NCBI RefSeq assembly: GCF_022179445.1
Contig: NZ_BPQU01000014.1
Location: 100,588 to 143,628, forward strand
Length of the DNA stretch: 43,041 bases
Direction: 5' to 3'
Source of the DNA: Methylobacterium mesophilicum
Lineage (GTDB): Bacteria > Pseudomonadota > Alphaproteobacteria > Rhizobiales > Beijerinckiaceae
A model generated the notes under the pieces. The model saw nothing but the letters and a program-made list of their open reading frames with translations. It did not search any database and was not told the DNA's origin. Numbering within the stretch: the stretch's first letter is position 1; each line of letters begins with the position of its first letter. The position numbers were made by a program, and so were the translations under genes. Positions 25,415-34,898 of this stretch are shown piece by piece.

Positions 25415-25561
25415 GTGGAGGTTGCGGCCGTAACCGAGGCAGCCGAGGTTTTGTACCTGTCGGAGTGCGATTTCGCGCGTGTCCTCGCTCTGCTCGAAGA
25501 CCCCCCGCCGCCCAATGACAAGCTTCGGGCCGCGATCGCGGCGTTGCCCGATGACCTGTGA
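25415..25561 (+). pseudogene. Remnant of a DUF1778-type antitoxin (C-terminal half)
   Basis: A 48-residue frame from GTG 25415, with GAGGGG upstream. The stretch LSECDFARVLALLEDPPPPN followed by DKLRAAIAALPDDL matches the C-terminal toxin-neutralising tail of DUF1778 (TacA-type) antitoxins, which usually reads LS..DF..FL.LLE.PP.PN. The N-terminal ribbon-helix-helix is missing, and no GNAT toxin frame follows: rpsI converges instead. It is either a decay product of a toxin-antitoxin pair or a free antitoxin tail. Confidence 0.45.
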
Positions 25562-25594
25562 TGCTGCCCGCTCGGCGTGGCGAGGTCCGAACAC

Positions 25595-25625
25595 GAAAAA
25601 GGGCGGCTCCCGCAGGAACCGCCCT
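25595..25625 (-). terminator. Rho-independent terminator of rplM-rpsI
   Basis: In the minus-strand transcript an 11-bp stem (AGGGCGGTTCC with GGAGCCGCCCT, one G-U pair) and 4-nt loop is followed directly by five U residues, 28 nt after the rpsI stop. Confidence 0.85.
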
Positions 25626-25652
25626 CTTCCAAACCGTCGATGAGACCGCGGA

Positions 25653-26138
25653 TCAGCGCTTCGAGAACTGGAAGCTGCGGCGGGCCTTCTTGCGGCCGTA
25701 CTTCTTGCGCTCGACGACGCGGGCGTCGCGGGTGAGGAAGCCTTCGCGCTTGAGCGGGGCGCGCAGCTCCGGCTCGTAGTAGGTCAGCGCCTTCGAGAGG
25801 CCGTGGCGCACCGCGCCGGCCTGGCCCGAGAGGCCGCCGCCGGCGACCGTGACGTTGATGTCGTACTGGTCGACGCGGCCGGCGATCTCCAGCGGCTGGC
25901 GCAGGATCATGCGCAGCACCGGACGGGCGAAGTAGACCTCGACCGGACGCTTGTTGATCGTGACCGTGCCGTTGCCCGGCTTGATCCAGACGCGGGCGAC
26001 CGCGTCCTTGCGCTTGCCGGTGGCGTAGGCGCGGCCTTGCGCGTCCAGCTTCTGGACGTGGACCGGGGCCTCGTTGGCGGAATCGTCCGCGCCGGTATTC
26101 GCCCGGTTGAGGTCGGCGAGGGACTGGAGGGTCGCCAT
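25653..26138 (-). CDS. rpsI: 30S ribosomal protein S9
   Basis: Small-subunit protein S9, 161 residues with an N-terminal extension of about 35 residues typical of alphaproteobacteria. The core begins [18 protein letters not shown] and ends with the invariant basic tail [13 protein letters not shown], whose final Lys-Arg contacts the P-site tRNA. ATG 26136-26138 is chosen over an upstream TTG because it gives [10 protein letters not shown]. It follows rplM by 2 bp in the conserved rplM-rpsI order. Confidence 0.97.
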   Translation of the reverse strand: MATLQSLADLNRANTGADDSANEAPVHVQKLDAQGRAYATGKRKDAVARVWIKPGNGTVTINKRPVEVYFARPVLRMILRQPLEIAGRVDQYDINVTVAGGGLSGQAGAVRHGLSKALTYYEPELRAPLKREGFLTRDARVVERKKYGRKKARRSFQFSKR

Positions 26139-26140
26139 GA

Positions 26141-26602
26141 TCAAGCGCTCACGTTCTTGCGGTTGAGGGCGCCGACGTCGAGCGCCTGCGGCTGCTGGGC
26201 CACGTGCGGGTGCTCGGCGCCCTTGTAGACGCGGAGGTTGCCGAGGATCTGCCGGAAGAGCGGGCCGCGGGGCAGCATGCGCTCGACGGCCTTCTCGACC
26301 ACGCGCTCGGGGAAGCGCCCTTCGAGGATGAACTTGGCCGTGCGGTCCTTGATCCCGCCCGGATAGCCGGTGTGGTAGTAGTAGCGCTTCTGGACGTACT
26401 TGCGGCCGGTGAACTTCACCTTGTCCGCGTTGACGACAATCACGTGGTCACCGCAATCGACGTGGGGCGTGTAGGCGGCCTTGTGCTTGCCGCGCAGGCG
26501 CATCGCGACGATCGAGGCGAGGCGGCCGACGACGAGGCCCTCCGCGTCGATCACGATCCACTTCTTGTCGACCTCGGCGGGCTTTAGCGAGGTGGTCTTC
26601 AT
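26141..26602 (-). CDS. rplM: 50S ribosomal protein L13
   Basis: Large-subunit protein L13, 153 residues from ATG 26600-26602. Characteristic pieces are [48 protein letters not shown] and the C-terminal [15 protein letters not shown]. The frame continues upstream to 26698, but the added residues lack family features. It forms an operon with rpsI. Confidence 0.97.
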   Translation of the reverse strand: MKTTSLKPAEVDKKWIVIDAEGLVVGRLASIVAMRLRGKHKAAYTPHVDCGDHVIVVNADKVKFTGRKYVQKRYYYHTGYPGGIKDRTAKFILEGRFPERVVEKAVERMLPRGPLFRQILGNLRVYKGAEHPHVAQQPQALDVGALNRKNVSA

Positions 26603-26819
26603 GGTGAGATCCCAGGGTTCCGACGCGCCGGAACCCCGACGGATCGGGACGCGGACAGCCTCGGGGTGCCGAAAAACGAGCCGCCGCGTGGGGAGCACGC
26701 GGCGGCGACGGCCGGTGGATAGCCGGGGATCCCCGGCGCGTCAACCGATAAAATCGAAATCCCGAAAACGGCTTATTCTGGAATGACTTCGCATTGGCGG
26801 TATCATGGTACCGCGTCGC

Positions 26820-27404
26820 TCACTCCGGGCGTTTGCCGCGCTCCGCGATGGTGAGCCTCTGGACGCCCCGGCCCGCCAGAACCGGTTTCTTCGCGGTGAG
26901 GATGCGGGAGTTCACCCCGGTCCAGCCGATCTCCCCCGAGAGCCGGCCGTACTCGATCTTCGGGCAGCGGTTCATGATCACCGTGAGGCCGCGCGCCTCG
27001 GCCCGGGCGGCGGCGGCGTCGTCGCGCACGCCGAGCTGCATCCAGATCACCTTCGGCAGCGGGTCGAGGGCGAGCGCCTCGTCCACCAGCGGGCCGGCGG
27101 CGGCGGAGTTGCGGAAGATCTCGACCATGTCGATCGGCTCCGGGATCTCGGCCAGCGAGGCGGCCACCCGCCGCCCGAGCAGGTCCTGCCCGGCGAGCCC
27201 GGGATTGACGGGCGTGACCGCGTAGCCCCGGTCGAGCAGGTATTTCAGCACGATCCAGCTCGGGCGCGCCGGGTTCGCGGAGGCGCCGACCAGCGCGATC
27301 GTGCGCGTGTCGGTCAGGATCTTTCGGATCTGCGCCTCGGGATACCGCGCGTGCCGGGCGGCGAAATCCGGGTCCGGCGCGTCGGTGGTGCTGGTCTCGT
27401 GCAT
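26820..27404 (-). CDS. CoA-binding domain protein (YccU-like)
   Basis: Protein of 194 residues. A Rossmann-like CoA-binding fold starts IRKILTDTRTIALVGASANPARPSW, with VTPVNPG and a late MNRCPKIEYGRL cysteine/lysine segment typical of the family. These small proteins resemble the CoA-binding part of succinyl-CoA synthetase alpha but lack the catalytic half, and their reaction is not established. ATG 27402-27404 is chosen. An upstream ATG at 27432-27434 would add ten residues. It follows the dehydrogenase gene by 59 bp on the same strand. Confidence 0.85.
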   Translation of the reverse strand: MHETSTTDAPDPDFAARHARYPEAQIRKILTDTRTIALVGASANPARPSWIVLKYLLDRGYAVTPVNPGLAGQDLLGRRVAASLAEIPEPIDMVEIFRNSAAAGPLVDEALALDPLPKVIWMQLGVRDDAAAARAEARGLTVIMNRCPKIEYGRLSGEIGWTGVNSRILTAKKPVLAGRGVQRLTIAERGKRPE

Positions 27405-27463
27405 GTCGCGGATCCGCTCCCGCCGCATCATCGCAGGGCCGGCGGCCGTGCGGGCTCCCATCT

Positions 27464-28768
<1,305 letters not shown>

Positions 28769-28878
28769 CGTGATGCCGTGCGGGGCGCGTGCCGCCCGGA
28801 TCGGGTCATACCTGCTCCGGGCGGGTTTCGGTATGCGGGGGCAGGCGGTGATGGCGCATCGCCTTACATGCCCCGCGA

Positions 28879-28936
28879 CCTCCCTCCCCCCTTTGCCGGG
28901 GAGGGTGGCCCCCGAAGGGGGTCGGGAGAGGGGAGC
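28879..28936. repeat. Palindromic intergenic repeat, copy 1
   Basis: REP-like unit: a stem of CCCTCCCC against GGGGAGGG, then a second hairpin CCCCC-GAA-GGGGG (28909-28921), then GTCGGGAGAGGGG. The same layout recurs at 28985-29049 (inverted) and 34463-34522. It lies between the dehydrogenase and the amidohydrolase 3' end. Confidence 0.8.
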
Positions 28937-28984
28937 GACGCGTCCGGAAGAGCCGCTACGATCGCCTCATCCTGTACCGTCGCG

Positions 28985-29049
28985 CTGCCCCTCTCCCGAC
29001 CCGGCCTGACGGCCGGCCCACCCTCCCCCGCAGAGGGGGGAGGGAGAGG
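28985..29049. repeat. Palindromic intergenic repeat, copy 2 (inverted)
   Basis: The reverse of copy 1: CCCCTCTCCCGACC, variable hairpin CCGGCC-TGAC-GGCCGG (29001-29016), then CACCCTCCCCCGCAGAGGGG. Copies 1 and 2 face each other over 48 bp and together could form one large cruciform. Confidence 0.8.
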
Positions 29050-29099
29050 TGCGCGTCACCGGCTGCGGCGCACTCGTCATCGAGGACGTGCGACCGCCC

Positions 29100-30518
29100 T
29101 CACCCCACCGACATCCGCAGCGGCGGCGCCACCTCCGGCGGCAGGGGCGAGACGTAGCCGGCGGCGCCGACCCGGCGGGCGAGGTCAGCCTTGGCGGCCT
29201 CCCGCAGGGCCGGATCGGTGAGCGCCAGGGCGCCGGTGGCGGCCATCGCCTTGGCGACCTGGACCATCGCCTTGTGGGCCGCGGGGCTGCGCCCCTGGGC
29301 GACCACCTGCCAGGTGTGGAACGGGGTTCCGATCGCCACGGTCGGCGCGTGGGCCTGCACCGTCGGCACCACCCAGCTCACGTCGCCGACATCGGTGGAG
29401 CCCACCGCCGGGTTGCGCGGGGCGTCGCGCGGGACCAGGAAATCGGCGAGCGGTGCCTCCGTGCGGGGCAGCCCGATGGCGCGGAACACGGCATCGATGT
29501 CGCCGTCGCTGAGCGTCCCCCGGATCGCGGAGGCGAAGGCCCGGTCGGCCGCGTCGAAATGGGGCGGCCCGAGGTCCTCCATGACGCCGTGGAGCGCCTG
29601 CTCCAGCGGGTCGTTGCCGAGCAGGTTCGAGACGGCGCTGACGATCCGCACCTCGACGCTGGTCTCGGTCATCAGGGCGGCGCCCTCGGCCACCTTCTTC
29701 ACCCGCTCGACCAGGGCGAGCATCCCCGGCAGGTCCCGCGCCCGGATCGAGTAGCGCACCCGGGCGCTCGCCTGGACGACGTTGGGGGCGATGCCCCCAG
29801 CGTCGAGATAGGCGTAGTGCACGCGTGCGTCGGAGGGCATGTGCTCGCGCATGTAGTTCACGCCGACGCTCATCAGCTCCACCGCGTCCAGCGCCGAGCG
29901 GCCGAGATGCGGCGCGGCCGCCGCGTGGGCGGTCCGGCCGGTGAAGATGAAGTCCGCCCGTGTGTTGGCGAGCGCCACCGGGGGCGCCACCTCCCAGAAG
30001 CTGCCGGGATGCCAGGAGATCGCGATGTCGGCATCCGCGAAGGCGCCGGCGCGGACCATGAACGCCTTGGCGGCCCCGCCCTCCTCGGCCGGGCAGCCGT
30101 AATAGCGCACGCGGCCGGGGGTGCCGGTCTCGGCGAGCCAGTCCTTCACGGCGGTGGCGGCCAACAGAGCCGCCGCCCCGAGCAGGTTGTGGCCGCAGCC
30201 ATGGCCGTGGCCGCCCGGCTCGACGGGCCGGTGCTCGGCCACGCCCGCCTCCTGAGACAGGCCCGGCAGCGCGTCGTACTCGCCCAGGAAGGCGATGACC
30301 GGACCGCCCTCTCCGGCCTCGCCCATCACCGCCGTGGGGATGCCCGCGACCTGCTCGGTGACGCGAAAACCCTGGTGGCGCAGCTCCGCCGCGTGCTCGG
30401 CGCAGGAGCGCTCCTCCGTGTAGCAGACCTCCGGCATGCCCCAGACGCGCTCGGACAGGGCGATCAGCCGCGCCTTCTGCGTGTCCACGTGGCGCCACAC
30501 GGTGTTGCGGTTGTCCAT
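29100..30518 (-). CDS. M20-family amidohydrolase (AbgB-like)
   Basis: Metallopeptidase of 472 residues, related to p-aminobenzoyl-glutamate hydrolase subunit B and other M20D amidohydrolases. Metal ligands are visible in HGHGCGHNLLGAAAL, CPAEEGGAAK and ISWHPGSFWE. A dimerisation domain begins FTGRTAHAAAAPHLGRSALD. It would hydrolyse an amide of an aromatic or acyl amino acid in the cytoplasm. It is divergent, across 217 bp, from an oligopeptide-type ABC importer, so the transporter probably brings in its substrate. The exact substrate is not determined by sequence. Confidence 0.88.
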   Translation of the reverse strand: MDNRNTVWRHVDTQKARLIALSERVWGMPEVCYTEERSCAEHAAELRHQGFRVTEQVAGIPTAVMGEAGEGGPVIAFLGEYDALPGLSQEAGVAEHRPVEPGGHGHGCGHNLLGAAALLAATAVKDWLAETGTPGRVRYYGCPAEEGGAAKAFMVRAGAFADADIAISWHPGSFWEVAPPVALANTRADFIFTGRTAHAAAAPHLGRSALDAVELMSVGVNYMREHMPSDARVHYAYLDAGGIAPNVVQASARVRYSIRARDLPGMLALVERVKKVAEGAALMTETSVEVRIVSAVSNLLGNDPLEQALHGVMEDLGPPHFDAADRAFASAIRGTLSDGDIDAVFRAIGLPRTEAPLADFLVPRDAPRNPAVGSTDVGDVSWVVPTVQAHAPTVAIGTPFHTWQVVAQGRSPAAHKAMVQVAKAMAATGALALTDPALREAAKADLARRVGAAGYVSPLPPEVAPPLRMSVG

Positions 30519-30735
30519 CGGGTCGTCTCCGAGCGTGTCTCGCGTCGATGCGCACCCATAGCGGGTGCGGCGCCCTGCGTGTCCGACCCGTCATGCAGGC
30601 CCGGGGCCAGGCTGCCGAGCCCCGGCGACGACGTTTCGCCCCAAGCGTAACTGGCGCGCCCCTTGCCAAGGGCCTTGCCAAAGCCGCACCCAGAAGGATG
30701 CTGTGCGGGTCGCGGCGACAATCAGGGATCGATGC
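30519..30735. promoter_or_regulatory. Divergent promoter region, amidohydrolase and ABC importer
   Basis: 217 bp between two divergent starts. It must carry both promoters. I cannot place -10/-35 boxes confidently in this GC-rich sequence. Confidence 0.4.
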
Positions 30736-32526
30736 ATGGACGAGCGGGATCTGCGCGGGCTCATCGGGCGGGTGAAGTCCGGGGACCTGTCACGGCGCGG
30801 CTTCGTGCAGCGGATGCTGGCGGTCGGCCTCTCCGCGCCGATGGCCGGGCTGATGCTGGCCGGGAACGGGGTGGCGATGGCCGCCGACATCCGCGCCGGC
30901 TACAAGCCGGCCAAGGCCGGCGGCGGCGGTGCGCTGCGCCTGCTCTGGTGGCAGGCGCCGACCCTGATCAACCCGCATTTCGCCATCGGCACCAAGGACC
31001 AGGAGGCCTCGCGGATCTTCTACGAGCCGCTGGCGGCCTGGGACGCGGACGGCAACCTCGTGCCGGTGCTGGCCGCCGAGATCCCGTCCAAGGAGAATGG
31101 CGGGCTGGCCGCGGACGGCCGCTCGGTGGTCTGGAAGATCAAGCCGGGCGTCACCTGGCACGACGGCAAGCCGCTCACCGCCGACGACCTCGTGTTCACC
31201 TGGGCCTATGCCCGCGACCCCGCCACCGCGGCGGTGACGATCGGCTCCTACAAGGATTGCACCGTCGAGAAGGTCGACGACCTCAGCATCCGGATCCTGT
31301 TCGACAAGCCGACGCCGTACTGGAGCGATGCCTTCGTGGGCACCGTCGGCATGGTGATCCCGAAGCACCTGTTCGCCGCCTATGCCGGCGCCAAGTCCCG
31401 GGACGCGCCGCAGAACCTCGCCCCCGTGGGCACCGGCCCGTACCGGTTCCTCGAGTTCCGGCCCGGCGACATCGTCCGCGGCGAGCGCAACCCGAACTAC
31501 CACCTGCCCAACCGGCCCTATTTCGACACGATCGAGATGAAGGGCGGCGGCGACGCGGTCTCGGCGGCGCGCGCGGTGCTCCAGACCGGCGAGTACGACT
31601 ACGCCTGGAACCTGCTCGTCGAGGACGAGGTGCTCAAGCGCCTGGAGACCGGCGGCAAGGGCCGGGTCGACGTCGTCTACGGCGGCAAGCTCGAGTTCCT
31701 GCTGCTCAACACCACCGACCCGAACGTCGAGGTCGACGGCGAGCGCTCCTCGCTCAAGACCAAGCACCCCGCCTTCTCCGACCCGAAGGTCTGCCACGCG
31801 ATGAACCTCCTGGTCGATCGCAAGTCGATCCAGGACTACATCTACGGCCGCACCGGCCGGGCCACGGCCAACTCGGTCAACGGCCCGGAGCGCTTCGTCT
31901 CGAAGAACACCAGCTTCGCGTTCGATCCGGCCAAGGCCAACGCGCTCCTCGACGAGGCCGGCTGGGCGAAGGGCTCGGACGGCGTGCGGGCCAAGGACGG
32001 CAAGCGCCTGAAGCTGCTGTTCCAGACCTCGATCAACGCCCCGCGCCAGAAGACCCAGGCGATCATCAAGCAGGCGGCGGCCAAGGCCGGCATCGAGATC
32101 GAGCTGAAATCGGTCACCGGCTCGGTGTTCTTCTCCTCCGACACCGCCAACCCGGACACGTTCCCGCATTTCTACGCGGACATGGAGATGTACGCGATCA
32201 GCATGACCCAGGCCGACCCCTCGACCTGGCTGCTCCAGTACGTCTCGTGGGAGGCCGCCACCAAGGAGAACAAGTGGCAGGGCCGCAACATCGCGCGCTG
32301 GCGCAACGCGGATTACGACGCGGCCTACAAGGCCGCCCAGGCCGAGCTCGATCCGGTCAAGCGCGCCGCCCTGTTGATCAAGGCCAACGACCTCGCGGTC
32401 TCGGAGAACATCCTGCCGCTCATCCACCGGGCCGAGGTCTCGGGGGCCGCCGCCAAGCTGGTGGCGCCGCGCAGCGGCTGGGACAACGACCTGGCGTTCC
32501 TGCCCGAATGGAGCCGGGAGGCCTGA
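30736..32526 (+). CDS. Oligopeptide-type ABC transporter substrate-binding protein (Tat signal)
   Basis: Family 5 solute-binding protein of 596 residues. The N-terminus carries a twin-arginine signal (LSRRGFVQRML, Arg20-Arg21, then a hydrophobic run to AMA near residue 49), so it is exported folded. Conserved parts include ILFDKPTPYW, PVGTGPYRFLEF and the long DppA-like hinge region. I start at ATG 30736. A longer open frame from 30565 has no coding character. It is the first gene of a four-gene importer operon and faces the M20 amidohydrolase. Ligand is probably a peptide or acylated amino acid. Confidence 0.93.
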   Translation: MDERDLRGLIGRVKSGDLSRRGFVQRMLAVGLSAPMAGLMLAGNGVAMAADIRAGYKPAKAGGGGALRLLWWQAPTLINPHFAIGTKDQEASRIFYEPLAAWDADGNLVPVLAAEIPSKENGGLAADGRSVVWKIKPGVTWHDGKPLTADDLVFTWAYARDPATAAVTIGSYKDCTVEKVDDLSIRILFDKPTPYWSDAFVGTVGMVIPKHLFAAYAGAKSRDAPQNLAPVGTGPYRFLEFRPGDIVRGERNPNYHLPNRPYFDTIEMKGGGDAVSAARAVLQTGEYDYAWNLLVEDEVLKRLETGGKGRVDVVYGGKLEFLLLNTTDPNVEVDGERSSLKTKHPAFSDPKVCHAMNLLVDRKSIQDYIYGRTGRATANSVNGPERFVSKNTSFAFDPAKANALLDEAGWAKGSDGVRAKDGKRLKLLFQTSINAPRQKTQAIIKQAAAKAGIEIELKSVTGSVFFSSDTANPDTFPHFYADMEMYAISMTQADPSTWLLQYVSWEAATKENKWQGRNIARWRNADYDAAYKAAQAELDPVKRAALLIKANDLAVSENILPLIHRAEVSGAAAKLVAPRSGWDNDLAFLPEWSREA

Positions 32527-32560
32527 GCGGGAGACGCGCGCCGAGAGTCGAGGCACACCA

Positions 32561-33520
32561 ATGGGCGCCTACATCCTGCGCAGGCTCTTGATCGCGATCC
32601 CGAGCCTGCTCGGGATCAGCCTGATCCTGTTCGTCGTCCTGGCGCTCGCGCCGGGCGACCCGTTCGGCGAACTCGCCGCCAACCCGAACGTGCCCCCGGA
32701 GGTGCGCGCGGCCCTGCGGCTCAAGTTCGGGCTCGATGACCCGATCTTCACCCGCTACCTGCGCTGGCTCTGGGCGATGCTGCACGGCGACTGGGGCTTC
32801 TCCTTCGCCAGCCGGGTGAACGTCGACACGCTGATCCTGCAGCGGCTGCCGACCACCCTGTTCGTGGTCGGGTCCTCGCAGGTCCTGGCCCTGCTGGTGG
32901 CGGTCCCGGTCGGCCTCTACGCCGCCCGCCGGCCCTACTCGCTGGCCGACCAGGTCGCCAACACCCTGGCCTTCGTGGGCTTCTCGCTGCCGACCTTCTT
33001 CACCGGCCTGCTGTTCATCCTGCTGTTCTCGATCAAGCTCGGCTGGCTGCCCTTCGTCTACCAGGCCGACCTGCCCGGCACCGGGCTGGCCTGGGCCTGG
33101 GAGAGCGTGCGGCAGGCGATCATGCCGGTGGCGGTGCTGGGCTTCTTCCAGGCCGCCTCCTACACCCGGTACGTGCGCGCCTCGGCGCTGGACGTCGCCC
33201 GCCTCGACTACGTCACCACGGCCCGGGCCAAGGGGCTGACCGAGGGCACGGTGACCCGCCGGCACATCGCCCGCAACGCGCTGATCCCGGTGGTGACGCT
33301 CGTCGCCCTCCAGATCCCGGCGGTGTTCGGCGGCGCCATCGTCACCGAGCAGATCTTCCGGATCCCCGGCATCGGCTCCCTGCTGATCGACGCGATGCTG
33401 GCCAACGACACCCCGGTGGTGATGGCCGTGACCTTCGTGTTCGCCGGCCTCGTCGTCCTGTTCAACCTCGTCGCGGACCTGCTCTATGGCTGGCTCGACC
33501 CTCGCATCGCCCTCCGTTGA
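32561..33520 (+). CDS. ABC importer permease 1 (DppB/OppB-like)
   Basis: Inner-membrane permease of 319 residues. N-terminal helix YILRRLLIAIPSLLGISLI, then five further segments. The binding-protein-dependent permease EAA loop is visible as YVTTARAKGLTEGTVTRRH. Together with the DppC partner it forms the pore. It starts 34 bp after the binding-protein stop. Confidence 0.93.
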   Translation: MGAYILRRLLIAIPSLLGISLILFVVLALAPGDPFGELAANPNVPPEVRAALRLKFGLDDPIFTRYLRWLWAMLHGDWGFSFASRVNVDTLILQRLPTTLFVVGSSQVLALLVAVPVGLYAARRPYSLADQVANTLAFVGFSLPTFFTGLLFILLFSIKLGWLPFVYQADLPGTGLAWAWESVRQAIMPVAVLGFFQAASYTRYVRASALDVARLDYVTTARAKGLTEGTVTRRHIARNALIPVVTLVALQIPAVFGGAIVTEQIFRIPGIGSLLIDAMLANDTPVVMAVTFVFAGLVVLFNLVADLLYGWLDPRIALR

Positions 33521-34418
33521 GGCGCCACCCCTCGCCCGCGCCCCGGCCTCGCCCGGGCGGGAGACCTGGCGGCGCTTCCGCCGGCACCGGCTGGCGCTGG
33601 CCAGCGTCGCCGTGCTGGCGGTGCTGGTCGGCGGCGTGCTGTTCGGCGGCCTGATCTGGCCGCTGGCCATCGACGACATCGACTTCTCGGCCCAGCTCCA
33701 GGGGCCGTCCTGGGCGCACCCGTTCGGCACCGACGACCTCGGCCAGGACCTGCTCGCCCGGATGATCTACGGCGGCCGGATCTCGCTCGCGGTGGGCTTC
33801 GCCGCCATGGCGGTGGCGAGCCTGATCGGGGTCGTGGTCGGGGCGCTGGCCGGCATGTCGCGCCGCCTGCTCGACCCGGCCCTGATGTGGCTCACCGACC
33901 TGTTCCTGTCGCTGCCGCAACTGCCCCTGCTGCTCCTGGTGATCTACCTGTTCCGCGACAGCCTGAAGGCCGTGTTCGGGGTCCAGGGCGGCGTCTTCTT
34001 CATGATCGTCGCGGTGATCGGCGGCCTGCGCTGGATGCCGGTCGCCCGGCTGGTGCGGGCGCAGTTCCTGACGCTCCGCGAGAAGGAGTTCGTCGAGGCG
34101 GCCCGCTCGCAGGGCGCCACCACCGGGCACCTCGTGCGCCGCCACATCCTGCCGAACGCGCTCGGGCCGGTGATCGTGGCCGCCTCCATCGAGGTCTCGG
34201 CGGCGATCATCGCGGAATCGACCCTCTCGTTCCTGGGGCTGGGCTTCCCCCCGGACATCCCGACCTGGGGCCGGCTGCTGTTCGACGCCAAGGACCATCT
34301 CGACGTCGCCCCGCACTGGGCGCTGTTCCCCGGCGGCGCGATCTTTTTGACGGTCCTGTCGATCAACTTCATCGGCGACGGCCTGCGCGACGCCCTCGAC
34401 CCGCGCCGGGTTTTTTGA
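33486..34418 (+). CDS. ABC importer permease 2 (DppC/OppC-like)
   Basis: Protein of 310 residues overlapping the 3' end of permease 1 by 35 bp in another frame, which suggests translational coupling. N-terminal cytoplasmic stretch, RHRLALASVAVLAVLVGG membrane helix, the family motif HPFGTDDLGQDLLARMIYGG, and the EAA loop EFVEAARSQGATTGHLVRRH. Confidence 0.93.
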   Translation: MAGSTLASPSVEAPPLARAPASPGRETWRRFRRHRLALASVAVLAVLVGGVLFGGLIWPLAIDDIDFSAQLQGPSWAHPFGTDDLGQDLLARMIYGGRISLAVGFAAMAVASLIGVVVGALAGMSRRLLDPALMWLTDLFLSLPQLPLLLLVIYLFRDSLKAVFGVQGGVFFMIVAVIGGLRWMPVARLVRAQFLTLREKEFVEAARSQGATTGHLVRRHILPNALGPVIVAASIEVSAAIIAESTLSFLGLGFPPDIPTWGRLLFDAKDHLDVAPHWALFPGGAIFLTVLSINFIGDGLRDALDPRRVF

Positions 34419-34462
34419 GGTGGGGCGGCGCAGCTTCGAGAGCGGCCAGATCGCCGTGCGCC

Positions 34463-34522
34463 TTCCCTCCCCCCTCTGCGGGGGAGGGTGGCCCCTGCGT
34501 CAGCAGGGGTCGGGAGAGGGGA
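34463..34522. repeat. Palindromic intergenic repeat, copy 3
   Basis: Same unit as at 28879: CCCTCCCCC / GGGGGAGGG stem, variable hairpin CCCCTGC-GTCA-GCAGGGG (34492-34509), then GTCGGGAGAGGGG. It lies between permease 2 and the ATPase and could attenuate read-through. Confidence 0.8.
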
Positions 34523-34610
34523 GCCCGGGTTCAGCAAAGTGCGCGACTGGCAAGACGGGCCAAGCCCTGTTCTGCCCCGTCGCTTCCCTCTTGCGCGACT
34601 TCGTACCGGC

Positions 34611-34787
34611 CGGCCTCCCTTCGGGGGCCACCCTCCCCCGCAGAGGCTGCCGGATTCACAGATCGGGCTGGGCAAAACGGTTGCAGGATCAGGCGCAGGT
34701 CCCCTCTCCCGTGCGGGAGAGGGGGTTCGTCGCGCCCTATGAGTGCCGATGTCTGAACGTCGTAGCCCGCAGAGGGGGAAGGGAGAT
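34611..34787. repeat. Palindromic intergenic repeat, copy 4 (inverted, interrupted)
   Basis: An inverted unit starts with hairpin GGCCTCC-CTTC-GGGGGCC (34613-34630) and CACCCTCCCCCGCAGAGG. It is cut at 34646 and resumes with the same CCCGCAGAGG at 34766-34775, followed by GGGAAGGGAGATGCG. The 119 bp between carry a perfect 10-bp hairpin CCCCTCTCCC-GTGC-GGGAGAGGGG (34701-34724). Confidence 0.65.
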
Positions 34788-34898
34788 GCGCGGGTCGTCT
34801 CCCGCCCGTCCCAGCCCGCAACGGTGCTGGCATCCGCATGGGATAAGGGTGCGGGTGGGACGCGCGGCGCAGCTTGAAACGCGGATGGGTGAGGAAAA

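Larger units (their letters stand above)
34419..34898. other. 480-base gap inside the ABC operon, filled with repeats
   Basis: The gap separates permease 2 from the fused ATPase and consists mostly of the palindromic units above. No gene is seen. The ATPase may need its own promoter, or be reached by read-through past the hairpins. Confidence 0.6.

Noticed and set aside
30790..32556. 588-residue minus-strand frame opposite the binding protein
   Set aside because: No domain, no start signal, and the plus-strand protein with a Tat signal is certain.
34531..34839. Minus-strand frame across the palindromic repeats
   Set aside because: Made of translated repeat sequence (the SAGEGG type). It is a known artefact of such elements.
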